A DNA stretch of 64,000 nucleotides from Capitulum mitella (taxonomy: Eukaryota; Arthropoda; Thecostraca; Pollicipedomorpha; Pollicipedidae), in contig CP099846.1 of assembly GCA_030062745.1 (NCBI GenBank), positions 29,533,201-29,597,200 of the forward strand, read 5' to 3'. Below are positions 44,333 through 57,435 of the stretch, in pieces (the stretch's first letter is position 1; each line of letters starts with the position of its first letter). The notes under the pieces are model-generated. The model did no database searches and had not been told where the DNA came from. It worked only from the letters and a program-made list of their open reading frames with translations. A program made the position numbers and the translations under genes.

Positions 44333-45852
44333 TCGGCACGGACGACGGTCACATGGCCGGCAGACACAGGTAGACGGACGGTGGACCGTGGTCGGACAGC
44401 AGATGATGTCCGGTATCGTGTCTTGCGTTGTGATGGGAAGCATGGAGAGCGCGAACAGGCAAAAGAATCTGTTCAAATGGCGACGGGGTGGGGAAGACAC
44501 GCCCGTAAAATTCATAAATGCCGATAAACTGACTATTATTGGACATATCAGCGACACGAAACACGCCTTAGGTGGCCCGAAAACAGCCGTGCCGAGATCA
44601 GCCTCTTGGTCACATCCAAACAGAAAACAACACGCCTCCAGCCGAGTACTGCCTACGTGCCAAAGCCGTCAACCAAAGCCGTCAGTTCCGACGCCGACCG
44701 CCACCCGCCCGCCGGCCAGCCGCCATCTCCGCAGTCGTCGTCCACCGCCCGTACGACCGAGGAAGCCGACAGGAGAGGACCGCACCGACCGCCGCTATCC
44801 GGGAGGGCCACACCGTCCCGCCACTGGGGAGGACCACACCGACCGCTGCCGTCCGCGAGGACCACACCGGCGGGAGAGACCAAACAGACCGGCGCCGCGC
44901 GGGCGGACCACACAGTCCCGCCGCCGGGGAAGACCACGCCGATCGCCGCCGCCCGGCAGGACCGGACGGCCGCCACGGACGGCCGGTCGGCGAAAGCCCG
45001 CCGGCTCGTCACGAGCCGGTGGTCTCCAATGGGCCAGCGTCGTGCCGCGTGACCGGCGCGGCCGCGCGAGCTGCGTGCACGCCCCGTGTTTACGCGGAGC
45101 CGGTCGCGGCGCGCCCAATTATGACATCAGCGCGCCATCCGTCGCCGCGTCGCGCGCCGGCGGCCCGCTGAGAAAATACCGCCCGAGGCCATTCTCCCGC
45201 GGCCCGAGCGCCGACAGAATTACGCTGACAAATGGACCACTAAGTGTGACGTCCCCAAATAAACAGCGCCCTCGCTGCCCGCCCGTCACCGCGCCGGCGC
45301 CTTCCCCGCCGGCGCGCGCCGAGGACCGTCGGCCGCCGGCGACGGCTCGACTCGGCTCGAGTCGACTCGCCGTCTGGTCTCGTCTCCGTCGGCCCGACTC
45401 GGCCGGCGGCTCCGGAGCCGTCCGCCGACAGCCGTCCGCCGGCCCCCGCCGGTAGCCGCTCTCTCGTTTCAGCATGCCTCGGAGCTCGGCGGCCGGCCGG
45501 CCGGCTCCGCCCAGCGCCGCCGGCGCCGCCCCGGCGCCCCGTCGGCCCTCTGACGCAACGCCGCGCGGCGCACGCACACGCACTGCCGCCGCCAACGGGC
45601 GCGAGCGCGGCGAGCGGCGGCGAGCGGGGCCGGGCGGCCAGCGCCGGCCGGTCAGTGCGTGTCGCAAGCACGCACTGGCCGGCCGGCCCCAGTTACCGTC
45701 TGTTTATACGGCGCCTCATTAATGGGCCAATCGTGTAAACAGAGCTCCGGCCACCGCGGCGGGTCGTCCAGCGGCGGCGACGGCGGCGGCGTCCCATCGG
45801 TCCGCTTCCTGGAGCCGGAGTTGGGTCGGCCCCGGTCGAACAGAGAGCGAGG

Positions 45853-45854
45853 CG

Positions 45855-45928
<74 letters not shown>

Positions 45929-45935
45929 TGTCGTT

Positions 45936-45968
<33 letters not shown>
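45853..45968. repeat. (GTC)n/(CCG)n trinucleotide repeat
   Basis: About 85 bp of GTC triplets, then GTT/GTC mixtures and a CCG run. The minus strand reads poly-Asp or poly-Thr in two frames and the plus strand poly-Arg; none is in a recognised exon. Confidence 0.95.
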
Positions 45969-48548
45969 ACGTGACGCGCTGATCCGACAGTCACGCGCCA
46001 GCCCGGCACACGGCACGCGCGCATGACCGGGGACTGACTGCGGCATGCTCGGCGCCTGAGCCGTGATGACCGGCGGCCAGGCGGCAGCCGCCGCAGCCTT
46101 GGACGGCGGAGAGACGCCGGTCCCGCCCGTCACGACGAGCCGTCCGAGCGCCCCTCGGGCCCGCCGGTTTCGTCGATCTCCTGCGTCGGAGCCGACTGTC
46201 CGACACACCCCGCCAGGAAGACAGGTCCGAAGAAGCCCGGCTCGACTCCCACAAACCACTCCGGATCGGCGACGAGCGCCAGCCGTGCTCCGTCTGGTGC
46301 GCGCGCTTTGAATCAACACTCTCACAGGCGGTCCTGCCGCGGCGGGCGCCATCCAAGTCACAGGTCGCGTGCGGGACGGAACCGCCGGCCACTTTCCCCT
46401 GTCAAGCCGAGCCGAGCCCACGGAGCAACCCTGCAGGCCGACCCGGCAGTAGCGGCGGCTCCGCTTAAAGCGAGCTCAGTTCCCAGATGGCCCGTCAGCG
46501 GCAGCCACGCTCCGATACCGGCGCCGAACGGCGGCTCCGGGCCGGCCTGCACCTAGCCGCCGCTGCCGGCCGGGCTTCGCTGCCGGCTGCGACCTTGACA
46601 CCCGGCCGCGACGCCGGCCAGCCGGCCAGCCGGCCGCCGGCAGCTGCCGCTGACCGGTTCGGCAGGACGACAGGTGCGCGCGCGCGCGGCCGCGGCCGCG
46701 GCCGCCGCCGCCGCCGGCCGACAGCGAAAGTGTCCGCTCCGCCGCCGCCGGGGCACAAGGCGCTGCACGGCGGGCACGAGAGCCGCCGCTGCCCCGCGCT
46801 GACCCAAATCGCCGCACGCGCCGCTCTCGGTAATCGGCGGCCGCCTCCGTTCGCCGGCCTGATGGGCACCGGCGAGCGGCCGCTCGTGCGCGCAGATTAA
46901 CTCCCCTTCACGAGCCGGACAAGTTGGCGGCCGACGGCCAGCCGGCGGCGGCGTTTCCAGACCATTCCGGCCCGGTTTCGGCCGACGATAAAGCCGTCGG
47001 TCGGCGGGGCGCCGGGCGCCGCGGCCGCGAGCCAGCCAGAGGCGACGCGGGCGAGGAGGGGATCCGGTTACGCCGCGCTCGGCGGGGAACGGAAGTCGGC
47101 GGTAAACAGCGCGCTCGCCGTTGCAGACGAGCGTGCACCGGACGGGCTCGGCGCGCGGCGGCGGCGGCTACGCGGGAGGCGGCCGCCCACAGCCGGCTGG
47201 TCCGAGACAGGGCGCAATTAGGGCCGACGGCCGCCCACGCCGGCCGCGCCGCCGCTCGTCCGGCCACCGCGGCCGTAACAAACAGATTACTCCGCCCATT
47301 CATTCGCTGACCCACTCGGAGCCCGTCAGATCGACAACAAATTACGGCCAATCGCACAGTATTTACGACAATCTTTACGACCTTCTCCACGTTGCGGCGG
47401 AAAAATTTACGGCCCGAGCACGGCATTAATTGGAGGCTCCGGTGAAGTTATGACTCACAATGTTGGCGGAAATACTGGAAACGCCGCCGGCGAGAGGTCA
47501 GCGCGTCGGCGGGCGCCGCCACCGGCGCGCCGCTCTGTCCGTCGGCCGGCCGGACCGCGGCCGACGAGCGAGCCGTCGCGGCGCGCGAGCGCGAGCGAAG
47601 CAGCGAGGGCCGCGCCCGCATACCAGCAGTGACCCGTGTATATTTAACACCCCGTCGGGTAAACAGGTCTATCTCCCGTCGAGCGCCCGCCGGCGGCCGA
47701 GGCGCGAGGCGAACCCGGTCTTCTCGGCGGGTAGACAGACCGACGGACAGACCGACCAACGGACATACGGACCGACGGACCGATGGACCAACGGAGAGAC
47801 GGACAGGCAGACAAACAGACGGACAGACGGCCGGACGCCGCCCGTGGGCGTCGCCCGGCCGTGGCGATGACGCGATCGCCGCGGCCGGCCGAGCCGGACA
47901 CCCCGCTGACTCCAACGTCGCTCAATGGCTGGTCAGGGGGCGGCGGCGGCGCGCGGCCGGCCGCCGCCGCCCTCCCCGACACCCTGCCCGCCCGACCCGT
48001 CCGTCGCGGCGTGCGTGGGTCGCCAGCGGACCGTGATGTCTGGTGGCTGCTGGGCCAACATCGAGAGGCCTCTATCAGGACGTGCATCCCTGACATCACA
48101 CAGCCGCCCCAGAAAGATATCAAGTATCCTCCTCCCGGCCACAGCAACACCTTCCATTGGCGTACCATCGATAACAAACGGTGCCAACTGTCAGTTGCAA
48201 ACGAACGAATCGATCTTCGGGACTGATGGCTGCATTCGTTCAGCGGCCTGCATGGTAGGTGGCAATGACGTTTCCAAGCGCTTGGAGAAACCTGACTGAG
48301 TAATTCCAAATCGTTTCTTACAAATTCCAAATCGTTTTGTTTTTTTACACGCATGAAACAATGCGGTGTTACTTCTCCATGCCCCGGGACATCCCAGTTC
48401 GAGACTTGTACCGAACTGTTACCAATGCTCGGATCTAACATTCGCCTTTCCGTAACAAAACCAGAAAACGACGGACAAAAGAAAGAGCAGACTGGCTCAT
48501 AATCTGCAAGCTGTTCAAAGCCCGACGGGCAGACGCCACTGTGAACTG

Positions 48549-49198
48549 ATGGCAGAAGGCCGGACGCCACAGCAGACCCATGGCAGCCGGGCAGAGGCCA
48601 CGGCAGACCGATGGCAGCCGGGCAGAGGCCACGGCAGACCGATGGCGGCCGGGCAGAGGCCACGGCAGACCGATGGCAGCCGGGCAGAGGCCACGGCAGA
48701 CCCATGGCAGCCGGGCGGACGCCACGGCAGACCGATGGCGGCCGGGCAGAGGCCACGGCAGACCGATGGCAGCCGGGCAGAGGCCACGGCAGACCGATGG
48801 CAGCCGGGCAGAGGCCACGGCAGACCCATGGCAGCCGGGCGGACGCCACGGCAGACCGATGGCGGCCGGGCAGAGGCCACGGCAGACCGATGGCAGCCGG
48901 GCAGAGGCCACGGCAGACCGATGGCAGCCGGGCAGAGGCCACGGCAGACCGATGGCGGCCGGGCAGAGGCCACGGCAGACCGATGGCAGCCGGGCAGAGG
49001 CCACGGCAGACCGATGGCAGCCGGGCAGAGGCCACGGCAGACCGATGGCGGCCGGGCGGACGCCACGGCAGACCGATGGCAGCCGGGCAGAGGCCACGGC
49101 AGACCGATGGCAGCCGGGCAGAGGCCACGGCAGACCGATGGCGGCCGGGCGGACGCCACAGCAGACCGATGGCGGCCGGCGAACGCCACCGCAGACCG
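48549..49198. repeat. 31-bp minisatellite, 21 units
   Basis: Twenty-one head-to-tail units beginning ATGGC(A/G)GCCGGGC and ending CAGACCG; the last is one base short. Variants fall in three main types (GCAGAGGCC after AGCC or GGCC, and GCGGACGCC). The unit is not a multiple of three and contains no stop in any frame on either strand, so long open frames run through it in all six readings, including a 588-codon minus-strand frame. They are repeat artefacts inside the E-protein intron. Confidence 0.95.
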
Positions 49199-50138
49199 AG
49201 CGGGCACCGTGAGAGGGACGCCATCGACCGGACGGAGATGTGGGCCCCGATACCGCCGCCCGCCGGGCTCTTATCGCCCTCGCTTCCCGCCGCGTCGACC
49301 TGTGTCAACACGGACCGACGGCCGGCAGACGCCACACCAACGACGTCGACGGTCGGCGCCGCGATGGCGCGGGCCGGCCGCCTCTGTCCTCGGCCGTCCT
49401 GCGGCCACACCTGTCCCGGCCAGCGCCCTCCGACCGGACCACGACTTCATCGGCTGGGCCAGATGCCGGCGCGTCGGCGGCGGCCCGGCCGGCGCTGACG
49501 CGTCGCCTCTGTTCCCACTAGATCACGCCGAGATATATCGCCTTCATTTGAGCGGCAACTGGAGCAGAACCGGGCCGGGCCGGGCCGGCGCGGCCGCCGC
49601 GTCAGCCGGTCGGCCGCTCCGCCAGACGGCGGCGCGTCGCAAAAAGAAGCGACACACAAAACGGCCAGTCCCGACTGGCGGGCACCTGGCCACGGTCGGC
49701 CGCCGCCGTCGCCGCTGCTGCTGCTGCACGCGCCAGCGCGGCGGCGGCAGCAGCTGCACGCCCTGGGCGACGGCGGAGACCTGGACAGAACAGCGAAGGG
49801 GGCGAGGGGGGAGGGGTGCCTCGAGACGGCCAGCGGTGAGGTAGTGAAGCGGTGGACCCGGGTCACCGCAGTTGCGGGGGCGTGCTTGAATGGCACAGCT
49901 GGGAGTAACGGGCGCTAAACGAGGACAGCAAGCGTCAGAAGAGAACGGAGAATAGCACGACGAAGCTGACGTGCCGTAGGGGACGGAGGTATCACCACGA
50001 CGACGGGCCGGGCCAACGACCCAACTTTCCCAACGGGGACACACCGCGGCAGAGTGACTCCGCCTACCCGCAGACAGCCGCACGGGAGAGGGCTACCGAG
50101 GCGAGCGGCACTTCGGACCGTCTGTCCGGGCGCCGCGG

Positions 50139-50152
50139 AGCCATCTAGCGGG
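50139..50152 (-). promoter_or_regulatory. CTCF-like motif
   Basis: The minus strand reads CCGCTAGATGGC, matching the CTCF core as well as the site at 19811-19822 and in the same orientation. Binding is inference. Confidence 0.25.
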
Positions 50153-50727
50153 GCGCGCCTGCCCGCCCAACCGGGCAGCGGCTCACCGCGCCGGGGTGAG
50201 ACAGAGCCGTCTGTCGAAGTCGTGACTCCGAACGGCGCGCGCCTAACGCCGCCAGCCGCCGGCAGCTGGCGGCGTGACCGAGCCGGCCGACCGGCACTGG
50301 CCGCCCGGCGAACACGGCCGTGATGCCGGCAAAGTGTTGACCGCCCAAAAACGCGCTAACGGTACCAGAGATGACGAAACACCGTTAGGCAATTAGCCGC
50401 CGAAAAATTCGCAGCAGCTGTCTTGATCGGTAGTCCTGGACGTGGGTGAATTATTCGGCCCATTCCGCTCGTTAAAACAAACAGAGCCGGCACGACTTCC
50501 AAGACATGCACAGCATATACAACATAAAGATACATGTCACACAAACTTGAGAATGTCGCTCGGAAATGGGGCTGGTTACTAGGCACTCAAAAACGACCCG
50601 GCGTCGTTTACAGCAAAATACTGGATGAATGGGCCTACTAGTTTAGAAGTCGGAAAACGTCATCTCCTCCCCTTCCGCCCCGTAACAGACGCTTCCCATG
50701 GACCAAATGGCTTGCGTGAAAAGGACT

Positions 50728-50756
50728 GTCTTCAAACTTCCGAGAAGTTTGAAGAC
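50728..50756. repeat. Perfect 13-bp stem hairpin
   Basis: GTCTTCAAACTTC, loop CGA, then GAAGTTTGAAGAC. It is not followed by a T-run and lies in the intron. Its function is unknown. Confidence 0.85.
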
Positions 50757-53700
50757 GGCTTATGTTTGACAACTGAGAAATATTTAATTATTATTAAGAT
50801 AAATGTCACAGTGCTGACATTCATTCTTCTTGCGATATTCTACCCCTGAACCAAATAAACGGTGTACGAGATCGCCTACCGCATGGTGACCATAAATGTA
50901 AGACCATTCCAGTAACCACTACACCATCGAAGTTCCATTCCGCTGACAGGCCATCACCGGCGGTCCCGTCCAGATGCAGCAGCAGCACAGCCGAGCAATG
51001 CTTCCCCGCCCGGCCCATGCGACACACCACTGCGGCTGTCTGTAATTATCTCCGCCCTCCATTCAACCTCCCCCGCAATGCCAGCGCGCCAGCGTCTCCG
51101 GCGCGCTGGACCGGAGCCGACGCGCGATCGTTCGCCGGCCGTCCTTGTGCGCGCGCCACAAAGACGCGGAAACCGGGCCCAGCGCCGGCCGGCCCGGCGG
51201 CCGCCGGCGCTAACAACTTCCGACGCGCGTCCGGCCGGCCGGCCGCGGCGCGCGGCGCGAGTTGCGTCACCGTTTCCGAGCCGACACGTCGTTCTCGTGA
51301 GACGCCGGAAACTGAGTCAACGGCGGCGGCGGCGGCGGCGGACACGGGACGGTCGGAGAGAAGAGACGGCTGCAGAGATGGGACCGTGATATGACGTGGA
51401 GGGTGGGGGCGAAGATGGGAAGGACGGACTGGCAGGCAGCAGGGTGGGACGGCAGCACAGATGGGGGGGGGCCTGTAGAACTGGGTCGTCGGTGGAGGTG
51501 AGACGGCGAGCTTCGAACGCCGGCACCAATCGGCCAAATCAGCAACATACGGCGAGACTTTTGACGCGAATGATTGGTTGGTTTCCATCACTTCTTACCG
51601 GGTCCTCTCGACTCCGGGCGTACCCAGTTGCTACGCCGGCCGACCGGCCGCCGAAGAGTGAACCAACTTTCCAAGCGGGATCCTTCACCGGTGTCCCGGC
51701 GAGTGAGATGGTCACGCTGAACCGGCCGGGGTCCGCCGGCGCCGCCGCGGCCGTACCGACGCCGAGCAGCACATCCCGCCGCGTCGACGCGGCGCCGTAG
51801 CACACCGCGGCAAAAACGCGCCCGCAGGCCGCGCCATTAACCCAGTGCCGGCCGTCGGACCTTGAGGACGGCCGCCGGCAAAAAGACGGGCCGTGTCCGG
51901 TGCGGGCGGCGCAGGCGTCGGCCGGCGGCCGGCGGCCGCGGGTGTGCGAGCGCGGCCGACACGTGCCGGTGGGAGCCGGCCATCTGGCCCCGTCGTCGGC
52001 CAGCTGGGAGGGCAACAGGTCCGCGGCGCCGCCCACCCAGCCACAACACGCCCACGCATGGTCCGACACCTGAACGGCCACCGCGGCCGGCACGGCAGCC
52101 GAGGGGGCGCGCCGGAGCCTCACGGCCCGGCCGGCTCCGGACAGCGCCGCCCGGGGCCGGCTGTCGCCGACAGGCCGCACTGCACGGCCAGCGACGGACA
52201 CCGATGTTGTGTCACCGACTATTTAGCGGTAAGTGACGTACGACATACGACTTTTTATCTCTGCGGCGGACGCGTCGTTTGAAGTTTTTCACGGCCAGTC
52301 GCAAAAAATGACACGAAATGGGACTGGCATGAGACACCATAAAAAGCGTCGATCGCGTGCGGCCGATTCAGCCGACCCAGAACATTCTGTCTACTGCTCG
52401 GCGTGCAGCCGCCACCGCCCAGTTCTCGGGAGTCTCGATACGGACGGGTTTAGCGCGGTGGTCGCGGTTTACGGGCGGACATTCTCGAAGCGACGACGCC
52501 GGGGACCGGACCGCGACAGGAAATATCACAGATCGTCCTCGGCTGGGGCCTACTGCGCGATGCCCGCACCGCTGTATGGATTTGCATACATCATACGAAA
52601 ATAGAAAGGTCAGTTGAAGAAGGATGGGAGACACTGCGTCTACCGGCAGCCTTTCCGACATTTGCATTCCACGTCGACGCTCTACAGAGAAACGAATGTG
52701 TGCCGTCGGTGCCGTGTCTTGGCCGATGGTTTCTCTCAAGTTTGGAGTCAAGGCAAGTGCCGGTGCTCGATATCTGACCCTCTAGTTCGCTGACAATTGG
52801 CCAGTAACGCTGTACTGCCACGTGACTGTACCGCATTTTGGCCACAAAACAAGCAATCGCCTAGAATTCTGCGAATGGGTGTCGGGACCACTGTCCAAGC
52901 AATATGGTCTGCTAACACATGCTCTGATCTCATATTTTCCTCGAAAATCATTCGGACCACATTTGGATATATAAGCTAGATTTCATGCTTCACCCCACCT
53001 CACCCCACCGCCACAGGTATTTTTTGCTTGTTTGTTGCCCAAACCCACAACAACGTGGCAGACCACTGAAAAAACGGCCCAAATTTTGCCAATGAGCAGA
53101 ACTCACTGCCCCCTATATCCATCCAAAAGTCCGCACCACTGGCCGGCGTCCGTCACACCGCCGGTCGTTACGTCTGAGCGAGGCGGGGGTCTGACAGGCG
53201 GGTACCCGCGCGTGCGGACGGCAGACGGTACAGTCCACGACCCAGCCCCGCCCCTTCTGACCTCCAACGAGGCCGTCCGTCCGTCCGTCCGTCCGTCGGT
53301 GGGCCGGTGGGGCCACGGACAGCCGTCGGGCAGGGGGACGGACTCGGCCGTGCGCCGGCGGCCGGTGGCGGCAGGTGCGGGGCGGCCGGCCGGCGCCGGG
53401 CCCCGCGGCGCCAGGTGCTCGCGCCGGGGCCCGGGACCCGCCGCTCCGACATCCAACGGCCCCACTTGTTGCTATGGTAACAAGTGTTTGCGCGTGCGGC
53501 GGAGGCGGTGGCCGGGCGGCCTGGATGGCATGGCCGGCTCATGATCTCGGTGGTGCGGGGCGGACCCGCTGCCGGCCGACGGTCGCGGCCGCGGCAGCTG
53601 CCACTCGTATGAGGCCGCCGCAGCCCCACGGTAGACGGCGGAGGCCCGGGCCGCAGAGAACATGGTGCAAACGAGCCCGCCCGCCGGACCAGCACCGGAC

Positions 53701-54620
53701 CAACGTCCGCCGGCAGCTGACCACCGTCCGCCGGCGACGGACCACAGACGGCCCAGGAGCAGACCGCGGAGCGCCGGGAGCAGACCGCAGACCGCCGGCG
53801 GACAGTCCTGCACGGGCCTCTGGCCAGATCCGCCGCCCGCCACGACACGCAACCAGCGGGCGCCGGCTGAGGTCATCGCTGACGGAGTTATCTGGCAGGC
53901 CTCTTCTCATTTGCGTCTCAATCCCGCCTTATCGGCGTTCGCCGCCGCAAACTTCCACAGCCGGCCGCGCGATTTACGTGGGCTCCTGCGAACCGGGTCC
54001 GTAAGACGCTTACTCCTAGAAAGGGTCGAAACCATGCCGTCCCAGACCATGCATGTACTGGGCACCAATTTCGCGGAAACATCTAACCGAAGCCGGAGCC
54101 GAGACGGGCGCGGTCACGGCCGGCCGCCAGGCGGCGCCGTGCCTAGTGGAGTGGGCACGGCCGACCGCTCTGCCCGGGTTCACCGGCGCCCGTGGACCGG
54201 ACCGCAGCCCGGGGCTGAGGCACGGCCCTCAGGACGGTGTGCCCCGACCCGGGCCTTCAGTCCGCGGCAGCCGGCCGGCCGGGCTGGCCGCCTCTGGCCC
54301 GCAGGCGGCGGAGGTGCGGCCGCCACACACTGCACAGAGCATCACGGGCCCGAACACCGCGGCATGGGTCCCTCCGCAGTTAATCTCAGCCCCCACGGCC
54401 CGCTTAGCACGAAGCCACGATACAGTGGGCCCACTCGGGACCCACCACCCCGGGGCACCACAGAGCCACTTGTGACCCAGCCAGGGCACCAGGGGATCGC
54501 TTAAGATCTATCCCGGGTATCACGGGGGCTCAACATGGACGGCAATGTAACCGTAGGACTACGGATGGATTAAACGTCTTGAACCAAGGCCTGAGCAATA
54601 CGATGGGTTTTGTCATTTTT

Positions 54621-55950
54621 CTCTCCGCCGGCACTGCGGCTTCTGAAGCGGCTTTTTCTCTCAGCCGGCACTGCGGCTTCTGAAGCGGCTTTTTCTCTCC
54701 GCCGGCACTGCGGCTTCTGAAGCGGCTTTTTCTCTGAGCCGGCACTGCGGCTTCTGAAGCGGCTTTTTCTCTCAGCCGGCACTGCGGCTTCTGAAGCGGC
54801 TTTTTCTCTCAGCCGGCACTGCGGCTTCTGAAGCGGCTTTTTCTCTCAGCCGGCACTGCGGCTTCTGAAGCGGCTTTTTCTCTCCGCCGGCACTGCGGCT
54901 TCTGAAGCGGCTTTTTCTCTCAGCCGGCACTGCGGCTTCTGAAGCGGCTTTTTCTCTCAGCCGGCACTGCGGCTTCTGAAGCGGCTTTTTCTCTCCGCCG
55001 GCACTGCGGCTTCTGAAGCGGCTTTTTCTCTCCGCCGGCACTGCGGCTTCTGAAGCGGCTTTTTCTCTCCGCCGGCACTGCGGCTTCTGAAGCGGCTTTT
55101 TCTCTCCGCCGGCACTGCGGCTTCTGAAGCGGCTTTTTCTCTCCGCCGGCACTGCGGCTTCTGAAGCGGCTTTTTCTCTCAGCCGGCACTGCGGCTTCTG
55201 AAGCGGCTTTTTCTCTCAGCCGGCACTGCGGCTTCTGAAGCGGCTTTTTCTCTGAGCCGGCACTGCGGCTTCTGAAGCGGCTTTTTCTCTCAGCCGGCAC
55301 TGCGGCTTCTGAAGCGGCTTTTTCTCTCAGCCGGCACTGCGGCTTCTGAAGCGGCTTTTTCTCTCCGCCGGCACTGCGGCTTCTGAAGCGGCTTTTTCTC
55401 TCAGCCGGCACTGCGGCTTCTGAAGCGGCTTTTTCTCTCAGCCGGCACTGCGGCTTCTGAAGCGGCTTTTTCTCTCAGCCGGCACTGCGGCTTCTGAAGC
55501 GGCTTTTTCTCTCAGCCGGCACTGCGGCTTCTGAAGCGGCTTTTTCTCTCAGCCGGCACTGCGGCTTCTGAAGCGGCTTTTTCTCTCAGCCGGCACTGCG
55601 GCTTCTGAAGCGGCTTTTCTCTCCGCCGGCACTGCGGCTTCTGAAGCGGCTTTTCTCTCCGCCGGCACTGCGGCTTCTGAAGCGGCTTTTTCTCTCCGCC
55701 GGCACTGCGGCTTCTGAAGCGGCTTTTTCTCTCAGCCGGCACTGCGGCTTCTGAAGCGGCTTTTTCTCTCCGCCGGCACTGCGGCTTCTGAAGCGGCTTT
55801 TTCTCTCAGCCGGCACTGCGGCTTCTGAAGCGGCTTTTTCTCTCAGCCGGCACTGCGGCTTCTGAAGCGGCTTTTTCTCTGAGCCGGCACTGCGGCTTCT
55901 GAAGCGGCTTTTTCTCTCAGCCGGCACTGCGGCTTCTGAAGCGGCTTTTT
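54621..55950. repeat. 37-bp minisatellite, 36 units
   Basis: Exactly 36 units of 37 bp (two are 36 bp because the T-run is one shorter, at about 55611-55660). The unit contains GCCGGCACTGCGGC and TTCTGAAGCGGC and ends TTTTT. Units differ almost only at a two-base site after CTCT: CCG in units 1, 3, 8, 11-15, 21, 28-30 and 32; GAG in 4, 18 and 35; CAG in the rest. The minus strand reads a 37-residue, three-unit peptide cycle with no stops, an artefact. Confidence 0.97.
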
Positions 55951-57235
55951 CTGAAGGCGGTGCGACTTCTCGGAGCGCATGTCATCGTTTCCGAGAAATG
56001 AATCGAGAAATGAATCGACGTCCCGCGGCAGTTCTTCAAGACATCTTCTGGCTTGGAACATCAATCAGAATTATTTTTGACGGTCTCATTTTACTGAGCG
56101 ATGAGCTAGCCTCGCGTCCAGATACAGCCAGTTGGGAACAAGAGCCCGAAAGCTTGACCCCATTAGGCTGACCTTTTGAAGAGGTATTTACGAAGTAATT
56201 GTCTGAGTTTTCCTAAAGTTCTCGACGACCTGTCTTAGTCCAGTGACCAACGACATGAAAGAGAGAAAAGAGCGAGCGCAGGAAAAAACAAACTCCAAAT
56301 GATGCCTCTTATTCGGACATTCATTTGACGTCTGTTTAGAGGTTTTATCTACGGCGATCCGGTTTGTTTCCTGTTTCTGGCACAGACACGCCAAATTTTA
56401 AACACAGTCGTAAGCACAGAATACACAAACTGCGGGCCCTGAGCCTTCGCAGCAAGCCGAGTAACCAATGTCCTGCGTTTGACAAACAAGTTCCACTATC
56501 TGCGACGATCAATCCTTCCCTGTCGGTCCCTTCTATCGGAGCGTTTATCCTCTCATCCCCAGCCTTCAGACCATTCAGCCCTCCTTCTCTGCCCGGCGTC
56601 CTCCGTTCAGTCATCGCGCGGCTTCATCCAGCGGCGGCGGACCGTCGGCGGCAGCCGCCCGACGGCTCGTTTCCGGTGTCTCGGGCTAGCGCGAGACAGC
56701 CCCGCGCCGGACTCCCTTCGGCCGGCAGTGGGTCGGTCGGCAGAGACGGCCGCCGCGCGCCATGTTCGGCCGCAGCCGGACCGAGAGGGGTGGCGGCCAC
56801 GTGGCTGCCGCAGGACAGGAAAGCGACCGAGAGCCACCCCGCCGCCCGCGCCCGACCCGCCAGGCCCGCCTGCCACGACACGGGCGGACCAGCTCAGAGC
56901 AGACGGCATCCGACTCAGAAGTCAGCAGACCACACCACAGACCAGCGGGCCAGCCCACAGACCAGCAGACCGCGCTACATATTTGCACAGCCGCCCACAG
57001 ATCAGCAGACCGGACCCGATATCAGTAGCCATGTGGCCGGGAGACGTCGACTTAAACCGGCATATCAGACCAAGCCAGACACGTCAGCAGACCGGGACTC
57101 AGGTCCGCAGACCAGACACGTATCAGAAGACCCAACCACAGACCAGACGACTGGGACCCAGGTCCACAGCAGCAGTCACTGGCCCATTAGGCCGGCAGGG
57201 CCCGACGGCGAGTCTGAGTGCTGTCCCCATTAAAC

Positions 57236-57310
57236 AGTATATATATATATATAGCACACATATATATGTGCATATATACGCATATATATACACATACATA
57301 TATGTATATC
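57236..57310. repeat. TA/CA-rich microsatellite
   Basis: Interrupted TATATA and CACATA words lie about 125 bp downstream of the candidate first-exon donor on the minus strand. Confidence 0.9.
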
Positions 57311-57435
57311 CGGGTGCCGCTTCCACCCAGGGTCGCGCAAATGCAGTTGACACCAACACAATAGCTCTGTCATGACCTGTCCAAAGACAAACCACCCGAG
57401 CGACCGACAGCGTCCACGGCTCCGGTCGTGCGTAC

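Larger units (their letters stand above)
30040..57435 (-). other. 27-kb GC-rich intron
   Basis: No exon with family similarity was found here. Long open frames on both strands follow from high GC and from repeats. Contents are TF-motif islands (near 37.2-37.5, 38.9-39.2, 40.8-41.0, 45.1-45.75 and 47.2-47.45 kb), minisatellites and microsatellites (listed separately), a degenerate roughly 40-bp repeat at 44.7-45.0 kb, a CAGACGGA-type run at 47.73-47.84 kb and a hairpin at 50728-50756. An in-phase fly-like intron of this size would be unusual, so undetected short exons are likely. Confidence 0.5.

Noticed and set aside
44388-45455. A 355-codon plus-strand frame
   Set aside because: Pro/Arg-rich translation of GC-rich DNA with a degenerate ~40-bp repeat; no start context, domain or splice logic.
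47644-49410. A 588-codon minus-strand open frame
   Set aside because: Most of it is the 31-bp minisatellite read in a stop-free frame; there is no domain and all six frames behave the same way.
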